From: JAVBNA01 sp031551875
GTDB lineage: Bacteria > Bacillota > Clostridia > Oscillospirales > Acutalibacteraceae
NCBI GenBank assembly: GCA_031551875.1
Contig: JAVBNA010000006.1
Location: 1-64,000 of the forward strand
Direction of reading: 5' to 3'
DNA length: 64,000 nucleotides
In this document: positions 1 to 8,678 of the stretch, one piece after another
How the letters are laid out: each line of letters begins with the position of its first letter
Position numbering within the stretch: the stretch's first letter is position 1
Position numbers and translations under genes: made by a program
The notes under the pieces: generated by a model
What the model saw: the letters and a program-made list of their open reading frames with translations, nothing else
What the model was told of the DNA's origin: nothing
Databases searched by the model: none

Positions 1-40
1 TGTTGCATTTTGGGCATCTGAATTGGTATACTTTCTGCAT
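1..40 (-). CDS. Transposase N-terminus (partial, cut by window edge)
   Basis: Reading leftward from an ATG at 40, the first 13 codons give MQKVYQFRCPKCN, after which the window ends. A purine-rich AGAGGAG sits just upstream of the ATG at normal spacing. The Cys-x2-Cys pair resembles the zinc-ribbon start of several insertion-sequence transposases, and the AT-rich, non-housekeeping surroundings fit a mobile element whose body lies outside the window. The family cannot be named from 13 residues, and another small zinc-ribbon protein remains possible. Confidence 0.5.
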   Translation of the reverse strand, partial: MQKVYQFRCPKCN

Positions 41-86
41 GAGAACTCCTCTTTCTTTTGGGAGGTACGCGTTTTGTAGCAGAAAC

Positions 87-116
87 ATTGTACCACTAAG
101 GATGAGGGGTTCTCAA
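87..116 (-). promoter_or_regulatory. Promoter for the partial transposase gene
   Basis: On the minus strand TTGAGA (116-111) is followed after 18 bases by TACAAT (92-87), close to a sigma-70/sigma-A consensus, 47 bases before the ATG at 40. Confidence 0.5.
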
Positions 117-165
117 CTTTCATTTAACTTTACAATACGAGTAAGTTATAAAGGAGAATTAAAAT

Positions 166-684
166 ATGAAAAACAAAATTAAAAAGATGGCAGGATATGT
201 ATTTTATATCATCATGTCAAATGCCTTATATGGAATCCTTTTGTATTTCATGGTAACTTGGCTGTTAAAGTACTCAGAGCTATATGCTTATCTAGGTAAT
301 TTAGCATTTATTATTATCTGTTTGTTGTTAGACAGATTAATTTTACTCAAAGTTCTTCAACCAAAGAAATTGGCTGAAGAAATAAAGAAAATTAAAAAAG
401 AAGAAGATAGAATACTTAATAATCGTGTGATAAAGTGGCAGTTAAATTATTTTGTGTCTTTTAAAACATCGCTATTCTTTTTCTATATTTTTGTTTTATT
501 ATTCTCTCAAATAATAAAATTCAACCCTGAATTGGTTAGTCCAGAAATAGGTAGTTTTATCAATTCAATTGATTATAGTGTAATAATTTTACTAGCATTT
601 AAAGATTTTAGTGAAGAATTTTTAAAAGATAGAAATAGAATGGAAACGACTTTGGAAGAATATAATAAGTTCGTATCCAAATAA
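166..684 (+). CDS. Hypothetical AT-rich integral membrane protein
   Basis: The 172-residue protein starts at an ATG preceded by AAAGGAG. It has about four hydrophobic stretches (roughly residues 12-36, 40-61, 103-119 and 136-147), with a lysine/glutamate-rich cytoplasmic-looking stretch at 68-90 and a charged C-terminus. No family is recognised. The gene is strikingly AT-rich, with many AAA, ATA and TTA codons, unlike the GC-rich genes that follow. It is sandwiched between the start of a transposase on the left and an IS1182-like relic on the right, so horizontal acquisition as mobile-element cargo is likely. Its function is unknown. Confidence 0.6.
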   Translation: MKNKIKKMAGYVFYIIMSNALYGILLYFMVTWLLKYSELYAYLGNLAFIIICLLLDRLILLKVLQPKKLAEEIKKIKKEEDRILNNRVIKWQLNYFVSFKTSLFFFYIFVLLFSQIIKFNPELVSPEIGSFINSIDYSVIILLAFKDFSEEFLKDRNRMETTLEEYNKFVSK

Positions 685-726
685 TAAAATACAGACAACA
701 AGTCATTATATTAAAGTTTATAGTAT

Positions 727-1193
727 GGGCGTGTTGAAAAATAAGGAAATATCTTATCCAACCCGAGCATAAAAGTGGTATAATAAAAGAAAAAGCACGG
801 GGTTTAAGGAATGGGTACAGGGCAGATAGAAATGGTAAGCGTGGAGCAGTTGTCAGCAAACTGAACCTATGGGAAGAGCGCGACAAAGCCATAACGGCTG
901 GTTGTGAAAAGCTCAACAATGAGGTTTTGCCGGAGGTTTCGGCTGACAAGGAAGCCAGAATCGGAGCGAAAAGCAACAAGAATTCTGGTACGGATTCAAA
1001 AAGCATGTGGCAGTGGATATGCAGAGCGGCCAGAGTCAAGGGATAAGTGCGTCCATTTTCCACAAAATGGTGGGAAATGGTTGAAATAGCGTCTCTTTTT
1101 TCGCGCTAAAAAAGGCTTATTCAGCCTCATTCTGGCCTTTGATGAATCAATATCGGCTTAGACCGATCATTTTATGGGATTTTCAACACGCCC
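727..1193. mobile_element. IS1182-like relic with perfect 14 bp terminal inverted repeats
   Basis: The left end at 727-740 reads GGGCGTGTTGAAAA and its exact reverse complement closes the element at 1180-1193. The ~467 bp interior carries only pieces of a transposase: a start resembling IS1182-type enzymes and, in another frame, a piece of the DDE core. The element is therefore internally deleted and non-autonomous, similar to a MITE. No clear target-site duplication is visible in the flanks (GTAT versus GTTT). Confidence 0.75.
811..1030 (+). pseudogene. IS1182/IS5-like transposase fragments
   Basis: An ATG at 811, preceded by AAGGA, opens a frame reading MGTGQIEMVSVEQL and then stops at 862. 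The QIEMVS-x-x-x-L pattern is typical of the N-terminus of IS1182-family transposases. From 983, in a different frame, FWYGFKKHVAVDMQSG matches the conserved (F/Y)WYG-x-KKH-x-x-VD block around the DDE core. The frames do not join and most of the ~400-500 residue enzyme is missing, so the gene is dead. Confidence 0.7.
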
Positions 1194-1229
1194 GTTTTAT
1201 AAAAAGCGCGAATTTTAAAGAGTATTAGA

Positions 1230-1263
1230 GAGGACGCCCGGGACTGCTGCCCCGGGCGTCCTC
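1230..1263 (-). terminator. Strong hairpin after the dockerin glycosidase gene
   Basis: GAGGACGCCCGGG (1230-1242) pairs perfectly with 1251-1263 over 13 bp, with an 8-base loop. It lies just past the stop of the minus-strand gene and is followed in that direction by a T-rich stretch. Nearly the same hairpin follows the second dockerin gene at 56015-56048. Confidence 0.75.
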
Positions 1264-1291
1264 TATCTGTCATCAGTTGTCTGCCCTCTGA

Positions 1292-4200
1292 TTAAAGGCA
1301 CCTTTGCATGATGATCGTGACGTCACCGACATTGACCTTGCCGTCGTTGTTGATATCCGCCGCTTTCAGCTGACGTACGGTCAGCGCCCTGTTGCCCGAC
1401 AGGTACTGCATGAGCAGGATCGCGTCGGACAGATCCACCTCGCCGTCAAGGTTGATGTCGCCGGGCATGGGCGGTATGCCGATGAGCTGTACCAGCACGT
1501 CGGGCAGGAAGGGATCAGCAGGTGCGAGCGTTTCATCAAAGGCGTTCACGGCGTCCGCGGGGAAGCGAACCCTTGCGGACACGTCGTCGAGGAGCCCTTC
1601 CTTGGCCGCAAAGACAGCGTAGCCGATGACCACGTCGCCGCTCACGCCCATGCCGTCCGCCGAGACCGCGACAAAGGTGCTGCCCTCAGAGACAAGCTGC
1701 CAGCCCCTCTTGGCGGTGATTGACTGGAGGGTGAGCAGGCTTTCGTCATACTCAATGGCGCCGGTCAGGCCAGCCACACGGTCACAGTCCTCCAGCGTGA
1801 TGGGAACCACGACCGTTTCACCGGTCGGGGCGTTGATCGTGAGCAGATTGCTGACAATCAGGGCGCAGGACGCGGTGAAGCCGCCGTCCTGTGTGACGGC
1901 CGTGATGGTCGCGGAACCCTTGGAAAGCGCGGTGATTTCGCCGCTTTGCGCGTCCACCGCGGCGACCACCGCGTTGTCCGACGTCCAGCGAATGGTTTTG
2001 TTGCCGGCGTCTGCCGGAGAGACGACGGCCCCAAGGATTTTTGTCTCGCCCTTGTACATGCGGGCGGAGGAGGGGATGGTCACGCCGGTGACCATGCGCT
2101 CAAACCTGGCGGTTACCGTGACGTTTTCACCCGGCATGAGGAAGGAATCCCCGGTGATGGCCTGCTCCGCGCCGCTTTCGGTGACGTATTTGAGGCTTCC
2201 CGACACCAGGCGGCAGCCCTCGTCGGGCGTCGCAAAGACATGAACCTTGGTGCCCTGCGCGGTGATGCCCGGTGTCACGCGGATTTTGCCGTTTTGCACG
2301 TTCTGCTCCGCCGTCACCTGTAGAATCTCGCCCAGCGTAATTGCGCCGATGTTGATGTTGCCCCAGGTGGCGTCATAGGCGGTGACCGTCTTGAGGGTTA
2401 CTTTCACGGTCTGGTTCGGGTTCTCCAGCTGATAATGCAGCACAAACCGGGAATATTTGGCCGGCGTGCCGCCCGCCTGTGCGCCGGTGTCATAGACGCT
2501 CGAGATGGTTTTGACCGCCTCGCCGTTTTCCATGACCTCGGCCTTGAGTTCCGCCTTGGCCGACCAGGCGCCCACATAGATGTTCGCGGTCTGGGGGTTT
2601 TTGCTGTAGGGCAGGGTGTAGGTCAGGCCGTTGTTCGCCCGTTCGAGGATAATGCCGCGGCGGAAGGTGCCCGAGGGGGTGTTTGTGCCGTCGGTCCAGC
2701 TGAAGGTTACGTCGCTGTTGTTGGGATTGAGATCAGAACGGATCGTGGCCAGCGTGGCAAGGTTCCCAATGCCCGTGCCGCCGGATTTTTTGTCGATCGC
2801 GGTCAGGGTGCTTGAGTTAAACAGACGCCAGTCCCTGGAGCCCTCCGCGGTCAGGCTGACCAACGCCGGCTGCGCCTCGTTGTAAGCATAGAAGTTTTCG
2901 TCGGGGAGGTCGTCGATGGGCGGCGTGGGGATCTGGTCGTTCGTGTCAGACAGGGTGAGCGCCTGAAGGGCATGGCTTGCGCCGCCCCACTGCTGATCGA
3001 GGTTCTGGGTGCAAATCAGCCTGACGGTGACCGCGTCGTCCGGGCCGGGCACCTTGTACTTGATGTCAAAGCACTGGCCGCGAAGCCCGCTTGAGGTATC
3101 GCTGCGGCCGAACGAGTCGGTGTACAGGATGTTGCCGTTGACCGCGAGCTCCACCGTGACCGTGCCCGCCCAGATGGAGGTGTAGATCTTGAGGTTTTGC
3201 ATCCTATTGCTGTGATAGGGCAGGGTGAAGGCATACCCGTTGCCCAGCCCGCGCGCCACAAGACCCCTGCGGTTGACAGGCGCCGAGCCCTTCGCGTCGG
3301 TGGCGGTGAAATAGAAGGGCGCGTCGTTGGCGTTGCCCTCGGTGTTCTTGATGGCGGCAATGTTCGTGATCAGGGGCGTGGCGACATTCTTCTGGGCATA
3401 GCTGCTTAAGCTGCTGCTGTTGAACTGCACCCAGTCGGCGGTGCCGTCGGTGGTCAGGTTGACCGTGCCCGAGGTGATTGTCTTTTGACCCGCCGCATAG
3501 GGGTAGTCACTCACGTCCACCGCCTTGACCGTGGCTCTTTCCACGACCGTGACAACCGCATCGCCGCAGGTGACTGTGACCGTGATGTAGTTCGCGGCGT
3601 CGGGCTGGGGCAGCTTGGGCACAATGACCTGGCCGTTCGGCTGTACGCCGTTCTTCATCGCGTTGGAGGAGACCGAGAAGGAGAAGGAACTGCCGTAGAC
3701 CGGCCCGGTCAGTCCGTCGAATACCAGGAAGCTCTTGATATCGTCAAAGCCCGTGTTGCCGTTCAGCACGGTATCCCTGATGGCCTCCCAGTCACCCAGC
3801 GCCCGCTCGCGGTCGGACAGCTTGACCAACTCGGGCACCTCGCTCTTAATGGGGCTGAGCTCGCTTTCCATGCCGTCCTTGACGCCCACGACCGCCACAT
3901 AGTAGCGCTTATAGTTTTGCAGGCCGGTCAGCGCGGCGGGTAGCGCGGTAAAGGTCACGTTTTCGGAAAGATCCAGGGGATCAAAGCCATAGTAGACCTT
4001 GAAGCTGTCATAGGAGACGCCGTCCAGATCGGCGGAAATCGCAAGGGAATGGTTGTCCGAGGTCAGGGTGATGTCCTTTGGCGCGGCGGGCGCGGCGGGA
4101 TAAAGCGTGCCGCCATCCTCCAGTGAGACCGCCTTGAGCGAGATAGATCCGTCGCTTTGCGCGCTCTGAATCAGATATTTCACAAGCAGGGATTTCCCGT

Positions 4201-6292
4201 CGGAGGCCGCGCGGAAGGGGATTTCCACCGCAAAGACCTTTTCGGCCGCGCCTGCGGACAGCGTCTTTTTAAAGTTCAGAACCGACGCGTCGGACAGGAC
4301 GGCGTCCACAACCGCAGTGGCGTTCTTGACGCCCACCAGCATCTTCATGGTTTTGAGCTGTGTGCCCGCCTTGGCCATGACCATGAAGCCGTCGTTTACC
4401 CCCGCTTTGCGGTATTCGTAGAGGGAGCCGCCCAACAGGGCGCTGGCAGCGGGGCTTTCCTGTACGGCGGCGTTGCGGTAGCCAACCGTGTTGATGTTGT
4501 AGAGGTTTTTGCCGGGGTTGCGTCCGCTTTGGTTTTTCAGCCCGTCGGTGACCGCGCTGTTCGTCTGATTGGTAAAGGTGACCAGGTCGGCCTCCTGCGA
4601 GGGCGCAAAGGTGTCCGCTGCGTCCGATTTTCCCCCGATGTAGGCGCCCGCGCCCGAATCGGCGCCGCTCACGCTCAGTGTGCTTGTGCCCGCCGGGACA
4701 GAGAAGCTCTGCGTGACCGACCCATTTTTCACCTTGAGGGTAAAGGGCTGCTGCGCCGTGATTGTCAGGCTGGCCGCCGAGGTGGCGGTCAGACGGGAGG
4801 CACAGGAAAGACTGATCGAGTTGCCCTTCATCCACAGCTTGTCGATGCCGAAGCCCTCGGTGAGCTTTAAATTCCAGTTGACCGTGTTGCTCGGAGCGTC
4901 CAGCGTGACACCCACGATGTCCTCAATGATCGAGCCGATCCCCAGCGCGCCCGCCCATCCCACAAAATTGGAGCGGGAGGGTTCGGTGTCGCGGTTCTCA
5001 GTCGAGCCGGGAAGGTCATATTCGGAGGAATAGTTCTCCCACAGCGTATAGAGATAACTGCCGTACCGGTCGTACGCGCCCTTTTTGCACACACGGGAGA
5101 GCGCGTCAATGTGACGCACCGCCTCCTCAAAGGCCAGATCGTCGTATCCGTACTGCTGCAAGCCCTTGAGGTACTGATAGGAGGTGGGCGACCACATGGC
5201 GCCGTTCCAGTACCCGCCGGTCGGCTTAAAGGAGGAATAATCATATGTAACGGTGGACAGGCCGCCCGGGCGGAACATCTTTTCACTGTTCAGCGCATAC
5301 AGATCAATCATTTTCTGCGCCTGCTGCTCGGTGGCAAGCCCGGCCGCCAGCGACCACAGGCCGGTCGGCGTGGCGATGTTGGTAAAGGCTGTTCCGGCGG
5401 AATTTAGATTAAAGAAGAAGGAGCCCTGCTCGCTCCAGAGCTTTTCCTGAATGAGCGCGCCCAGCTCGTTCATCTCGGTGGTGTACTTGGCCACGAGCGC
5501 CGTGTCGTTCACTTCGTTTGCGATCAGCTTGATGTAATAGGCAAACTGATATTGCTGGAGGCTCAAATCATTGGCCGACTGTCCGGTGCCCTGATTGGGG
5601 GTGTTGTCCAGTCCGTTGCCCTGCCCGTGGGAGGTGTACAGCCCCGTGCTGACACGGAGGTTGCGCTTGATAAACTGGAAGTATTCGTCCAGGCGCTGGA
5701 GGATGGTTTTGCCGTTGATGACCTTCAGGAAACGGGTCTTGTCGCCGTGTACCTTATACTGCTCCCACTCGGCCCAGCCGTAGAGCGGCGGGTTGGTGGC
5801 GTGGGTGGAGCGGTAGTCGCTGTAATAGCCCTGGCCGTTTGATTCATAGATCATGCGGTTGATAAAGCCGTTGTCGTCGCCCGCGCTGTCCACCTGATGG
5901 TAATAGAAGTTGTCCATGGACTGAAGCACCGGAAACTCGGCATAGCCGTACTTGTCGAACAGCATCATAAAAAGGGTGTCCCACTGGAAGATGCGGTTGT
6001 CAAAGGCCTCGTCCACATAGTAGACATTCTCGGGGTTGAGTGCCGTGTTCGCTTTTCTGATATTGCTTTTGTGCGATTGCCACGCGGTGCTAAACAGGTT
6101 TTCCCAGTCCTTGTGCTTCTCGAAATGCACCGACGGCACGTTGTCCATGTTGATCTCGTACCCGCCGGCGACGATTTCCTTTGCCTGTACGCTGACCCCC
6201 TGCGCAAACGCCGTAAAGACCGGCGTCAGCAGCAGCGCGATCAGCAGCAAACAGGTCAGTTGCTTCCCTTTTTTTACACAGAACCTCTTCAT
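1292..6292 (-). CDS. Giant secreted glycosidase-like protein with Big_2, cohesin-like and dockerin modules
   Basis: The 1666-residue secreted protein has a signal peptide at ~1-31. Residues ~55-560 resemble six-hairpin (alpha/alpha)6 glycosidases of the GH63 / MGH1-like clan, with QWDTLFMMLF, a GLDNTP segment that fits the catalytic acid region, GGYWNGAMWSP and LWENYSSEY. Then come a fibronectin-III-like module (~735-825), two copies of a ~170-200 residue unknown beta-rich module (~935-1105 and ~1140-1320, each with a D-W-x-x-FNSS-x-L core), a Big_2 domain (~1397-1477), a cohesin-like domain (~1480-1605) and a type I dockerin (~1609-1666) with two calcium loops (DINLDGEVD, DINNDGKVN). An AGAGGAAGG site precedes the ATG. 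The likely role is extracellular carbohydrate breakdown within a protein assembly. The substrate is not predictable. Confidence 0.85.
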   Translation of the reverse strand: MKRFCVKKGKQLTCLLLIALLLTPVFTAFAQGVSVQAKEIVAGGYEINMDNVPSVHFEKHKDWENLFSTAWQSHKSNIRKANTALNPENVYYVDEAFDNRIFQWDTLFMMLFDKYGYAEFPVLQSMDNFYYHQVDSAGDDNGFINRMIYESNGQGYYSDYRSTHATNPPLYGWAEWEQYKVHGDKTRFLKVINGKTILQRLDEYFQFIKRNLRVSTGLYTSHGQGNGLDNTPNQGTGQSANDLSLQQYQFAYYIKLIANEVNDTALVAKYTTEMNELGALIQEKLWSEQGSFFFNLNSAGTAFTNIATPTGLWSLAAGLATEQQAQKMIDLYALNSEKMFRPGGLSTVTYDYSSFKPTGGYWNGAMWSPTSYQYLKGLQQYGYDDLAFEEAVRHIDALSRVCKKGAYDRYGSYLYTLWENYSSEYDLPGSTENRDTEPSRSNFVGWAGALGIGSIIEDIVGVTLDAPSNTVNWNLKLTEGFGIDKLWMKGNSISLSCASRLTATSAASLTITAQQPFTLKVKNGSVTQSFSVPAGTSTLSVSGADSGAGAYIGGKSDAADTFAPSQEADLVTFTNQTNSAVTDGLKNQSGRNPGKNLYNINTVGYRNAAVQESPAASALLGGSLYEYRKAGVNDGFMVMAKAGTQLKTMKMLVGVKNATAVVDAVLSDASVLNFKKTLSAGAAEKVFAVEIPFRAASDGKSLLVKYLIQSAQSDGSISLKAVSLEDGGTLYPAAPAAPKDITLTSDNHSLAISADLDGVSYDSFKVYYGFDPLDLSENVTFTALPAALTGLQNYKRYYVAVVGVKDGMESELSPIKSEVPELVKLSDRERALGDWEAIRDTVLNGNTGFDDIKSFLVFDGLTGPVYGSSFSFSVSSNAMKNGVQPNGQVIVPKLPQPDAANYITVTVTCGDAVVTVVERATVKAVDVSDYPYAAGQKTITSGTVNLTTDGTADWVQFNSSSLSSYAQKNVATPLITNIAAIKNTEGNANDAPFYFTATDAKGSAPVNRRGLVARGLGNGYAFTLPYHSNRMQNLKIYTSIWAGTVTVELAVNGNILYTDSFGRSDTSSGLRGQCFDIKYKVPGPDDAVTVRLICTQNLDQQWGGASHALQALTLSDTNDQIPTPPIDDLPDENFYAYNEAQPALVSLTAEGSRDWRLFNSSTLTAIDKKSGGTGIGNLATLATIRSDLNPNNSDVTFSWTDGTNTPSGTFRRGIILERANNGLTYTLPYSKNPQTANIYVGAWSAKAELKAEVMENGEAVKTISSVYDTGAQAGGTPAKYSRFVLHYQLENPNQTVKVTLKTVTAYDATWGNINIGAITLGEILQVTAEQNVQNGKIRVTPGITAQGTKVHVFATPDEGCRLVSGSLKYVTESGAEQAITGDSFLMPGENVTVTARFERMVTGVTIPSSARMYKGETKILGAVVSPADAGNKTIRWTSDNAVVAAVDAQSGEITALSKGSATITAVTQDGGFTASCALIVSNLLTINAPTGETVVVPITLEDCDRVAGLTGAIEYDESLLTLQSITAKRGWQLVSEGSTFVAVSADGMGVSGDVVIGYAVFAAKEGLLDDVSARVRFPADAVNAFDETLAPADPFLPDVLVQLIGIPPMPGDINLDGEVDLSDAILLMQYLSGNRALTVRQLKAADINNDGKVNVGDVTIIMQRCL

Positions 6293-6336
6293 TCAAATAT
6301 CCTTCCTCTCCCAATAAAAAATAATGTGCCGTCACA

Positions 6337-6364
6337 ATTATACCATACATACAAATTGTTTCAA
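6337..6364 (-). promoter_or_regulatory. Promoter of the dockerin glycosidase gene
   Basis: On the minus strand TTGAAA (6364-6359), a 16-base spacer and TATAAT (6342-6337) lie 45 bases before the start codon at 6292. The 6293-6616 gap is a divergent promoter region. Nothing else was recognised in it. Confidence 0.65.
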
Positions 6365-6518
6365 GATACAGAAATCATTTTATTTAAGAAGCGCATATTA
6401 TTCTGCCGCAGTTAAAGGCCAAATGCTGTCGAATTCGTGCAGAAAACTGGTGCGATTTTGTCAGGGGATACAAAAATACTGGAAAAAGTATGCTTGAGTG
6501 GCAAAATAAAAAAGTGCA

Positions 6519-6527
6519 TGCTATAAT
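6519..6527 (+). promoter_or_regulatory. Extended -10 promoter of the first CAP-domain gene
   Basis: TGCTATAAT is an extended -10 element. A convincing -35 is not seen at normal spacing. The resulting leader is about 80 bases before the ATG at 6617. Confidence 0.5.
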
Positions 6528-6616
6528 AAAAATATGTGAGGGAAAAACCCGAAAACAACGCGGCGGTGCGGCGACGCGGCAAGTGCACATCGTCTGTACA
6601 AACAAAGGAGTCAATC

Positions 6617-8335
6617 ATGAAAGCAAAGCTTCTCACTTTCGCACTCGCTCTTCTGCTGATATGCACAGCGGTTTTTCTGCCGGGCGCACAGGCCGCTGCG
6701 GACAACGAAACCAAAACCCAGGAAATTTTAAAGCGCGTAGCCTACATGAAGAAGTACAACGAGCCGGTCAGCCTCTACAAGACCAACCCCAGCTATATCA
6801 CCGGAAACTATGCGCCGGGGTCGCTCAAGGCCGAGGTGCTGGACAACGCGCTGTACCACCTCAACTACGCGCGTTATATCGCCAACCTGCCCGAATGCAC
6901 GCTGTCAAGCGATTTATGCGACCGGTCGCAGTATGGCACAACGCTCATGGCCGCTACCTCCAAGGTGTCGCATTCGCTCAGCCTGTCCGACAAGCCCGCC
7001 GATATGCCGGGCGACTTTTTCCTGCGGGGCAACGAGGCTCTTGGCTCGGGCTGTATCGGGGAGCGGTACGGCAGCATGAGGGATTTTTTCTATGCCTGCC
7101 TCAACGACTCGAACAGCACGGACATTTCCACCGTGGGCAACCGCGCCTCCCTTCTGTCCTATAACATGCTCAGTGTGGGCTTCGGGCACACGGGCATGTA
7201 CGACATGATCTACACAGCGGACACCTCCCGTCCGAGCTCCCTGCCCGCGCTGGGTTATGTCACCTGGCCGAGCGAGGGCGTGTTCCCGCTCGATCTGATC
7301 GACGGGATCCAGGTGCGTGACCCCGTGGCCTGGTCCTGTCACATGAACCCTGCCGACTATTCGAACCTCGAAAACGCCACCGTAACCCTCACCCGTCAGC
7401 GGGACGGCAAACAGTGGAAGTTTGGCAAGGGGGGAACCCTCAGCGGATTTTATAAATCCTACGGCGGCTACGGCGGGTATACCGCGCTCATTTTCCGCCC
7501 GTCCGATGTCGGAGGTTACCGGGTCGGGGACGTGTTCACCGTTTCGATCACCGGCCTTCAAAAATATTCGTCGGGGACGTATTCGTCTGCATCCATCAAT
7601 TACACGGTGCATTTTATCTCGACCGAGCTGCTTACGAAGCTTGCGCTGTCCGCGAAGAGCAGCGAGGTGGGGCTGGGTGCAGCCCTTCAGGTGACCGCCC
7701 AGAAAACCCCCTCGTCAAGCCCCGAGAAAATCACCTGGAAAAGCTCTGACACAGCGGTTGCCACCGTGTCGGCGAGCGGTCTTGTCACGGGCAAACAGAT
7801 TGGCAGCGTGACCATCACGGCGACCTCCCTTATGGGAAAGACAGCCTCAATCAAGCTTTCGGTGGTCAAGGCGGTGGCGGCGCAGAAGTATGTGTCTCTG
7901 CGCATCGGCTATACCAAAGCCATCCAGAACGGCGCAAAAACCACCATTGACACGGCGGGCACGAAGCCCTCCAAAATTTCGGGGAAAACCATGCTTCCGC
8001 TTCGCTTTGTCAGCGAAAAAATGGGGGCAAAGGTGACCTATAAGGACGACAAAACCCCAATCACCATGGTGTATGGAGCGAAAACGGTCGGGGTGACGCT
8101 GGGGAGTCGTACCATGACGGTGACCGAGAACGGAAGGACCATGTCCATTACGATCGACGTCGCCGCACAAAAGAAAGGAGGGAAAACCTTTGTTCCGCTG
8201 CGCGCCATTGGTCAGGCGCTCGGCTTTCACGTGTACTATGAAGGCTCGACCGAAATCATTGTGGTCAGCAGTCCCGCACCCAGCAGCTCGGTGCTGCAGT
8301 CCCGCCTCAGTGAGGCGCGGGCGTATATTAAGTAA
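6617..8335 (+). CDS. Secreted CAP/SCP-domain protein with Big_2 and CuAO-N-like domains
   Basis: Start chosen at the ATG at 6617, which has AAAGGAG upstream and opens a clean signal peptide (residues ~1-26), rather than an in-frame ATG 27 codons earlier. Of 572 residues, ~70-230 form a CAP/SCP (cysteine-rich secretory protein-like) domain with YARYIANLPEC, HSLSLSDKPADMPGDFF and an N-R-A-S-L-L-S segment where most members have GHR-x-x-L. Residues ~337-420 are a Big_2 Ig-like domain. Residues ~424-560 match the copper-amine-oxidase N-terminal-like stalk domain (KTMLPLRFVSEKMGAKVTY, TFVPLRAIGQALGFHVYY). The same C-terminal domain ends the genes at 8679 and 13988. It is probably an extracellular surface or wall-associated protein. 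CAP activity is unknown. Confidence 0.82.
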   Translation: MKAKLLTFALALLLICTAVFLPGAQAAADNETKTQEILKRVAYMKKYNEPVSLYKTNPSYITGNYAPGSLKAEVLDNALYHLNYARYIANLPECTLSSDLCDRSQYGTTLMAATSKVSHSLSLSDKPADMPGDFFLRGNEALGSGCIGERYGSMRDFFYACLNDSNSTDISTVGNRASLLSYNMLSVGFGHTGMYDMIYTADTSRPSSLPALGYVTWPSEGVFPLDLIDGIQVRDPVAWSCHMNPADYSNLENATVTLTRQRDGKQWKFGKGGTLSGFYKSYGGYGGYTALIFRPSDVGGYRVGDVFTVSITGLQKYSSGTYSSASINYTVHFISTELLTKLALSAKSSEVGLGAALQVTAQKTPSSSPEKITWKSSDTAVATVSASGLVTGKQIGSVTITATSLMGKTASIKLSVVKAVAAQKYVSLRIGYTKAIQNGAKTTIDTAGTKPSKISGKTMLPLRFVSEKMGAKVTYKDDKTPITMVYGAKTVGVTLGSRTMTVTENGRTMSITIDVAAQKKGGKTFVPLRAIGQALGFHVYYEGSTEIIVVSSPAPSSSVLQSRLSEARAYIK

Positions 8336-8399
8336 TGAAGAAAACAGGAAGGCCGGGGCAAGCTTCCCCGGCACTATGGGGGCAAAAAAAGAATTCATC

Positions 8400-8462
8400 A
8401 TCCGGGCCGGACAGGGGTATACGCCCTTGAGAAGCCCGGATCCCGGCGAAACATGCGCCGGG
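8400..8462 (+). other. Two stacked stem-loops in the leader of the second CAP gene
   Basis: ATCCGGGC (8400-8407) pairs perfectly with 8434-8441 and encloses a smaller AGGG/CCCT hairpin. Immediately after it CCCGGCG (8442-8448) pairs with 8456-8462. A further hairpin GCCGGGG/CCCCGGC (8352-8358/8366-8372) lies just downstream of the first CAP gene, and a perfect palindrome TTTAAACGTTTAAA is at 8518-8531. The 8336-8678 gap is thus structured, but it matches no riboswitch consensus I recognise. Confidence 0.4.
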
Positions 8463-8678
8463 AACAATCGTGATAAAAGGAAGAAGAAATTCAAGCAGTT
8501 GCCGGGCTCGACATGAGTTTAAACGTTTAAATATAAAATTATGTCGAATTTTGTCGTTTAGGATACTTTTTCGGCCAAGAACGACGGCCGGCTGTCGACG
8601 CTAATCAGACACAGGAGAAAAGGACAACACGGCAGCAGTAAAACAACACGCTCCCTTTCCAAAAGAAAGGGGAAACCA

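Noticed and set aside
608..1063. Minus-strand frame of 151 codons over the IS relic
   Set aside because: It crosses the end of the AT-rich gene, the inverted end and the transposase fragments in antisense, so it cannot be an intact gene.
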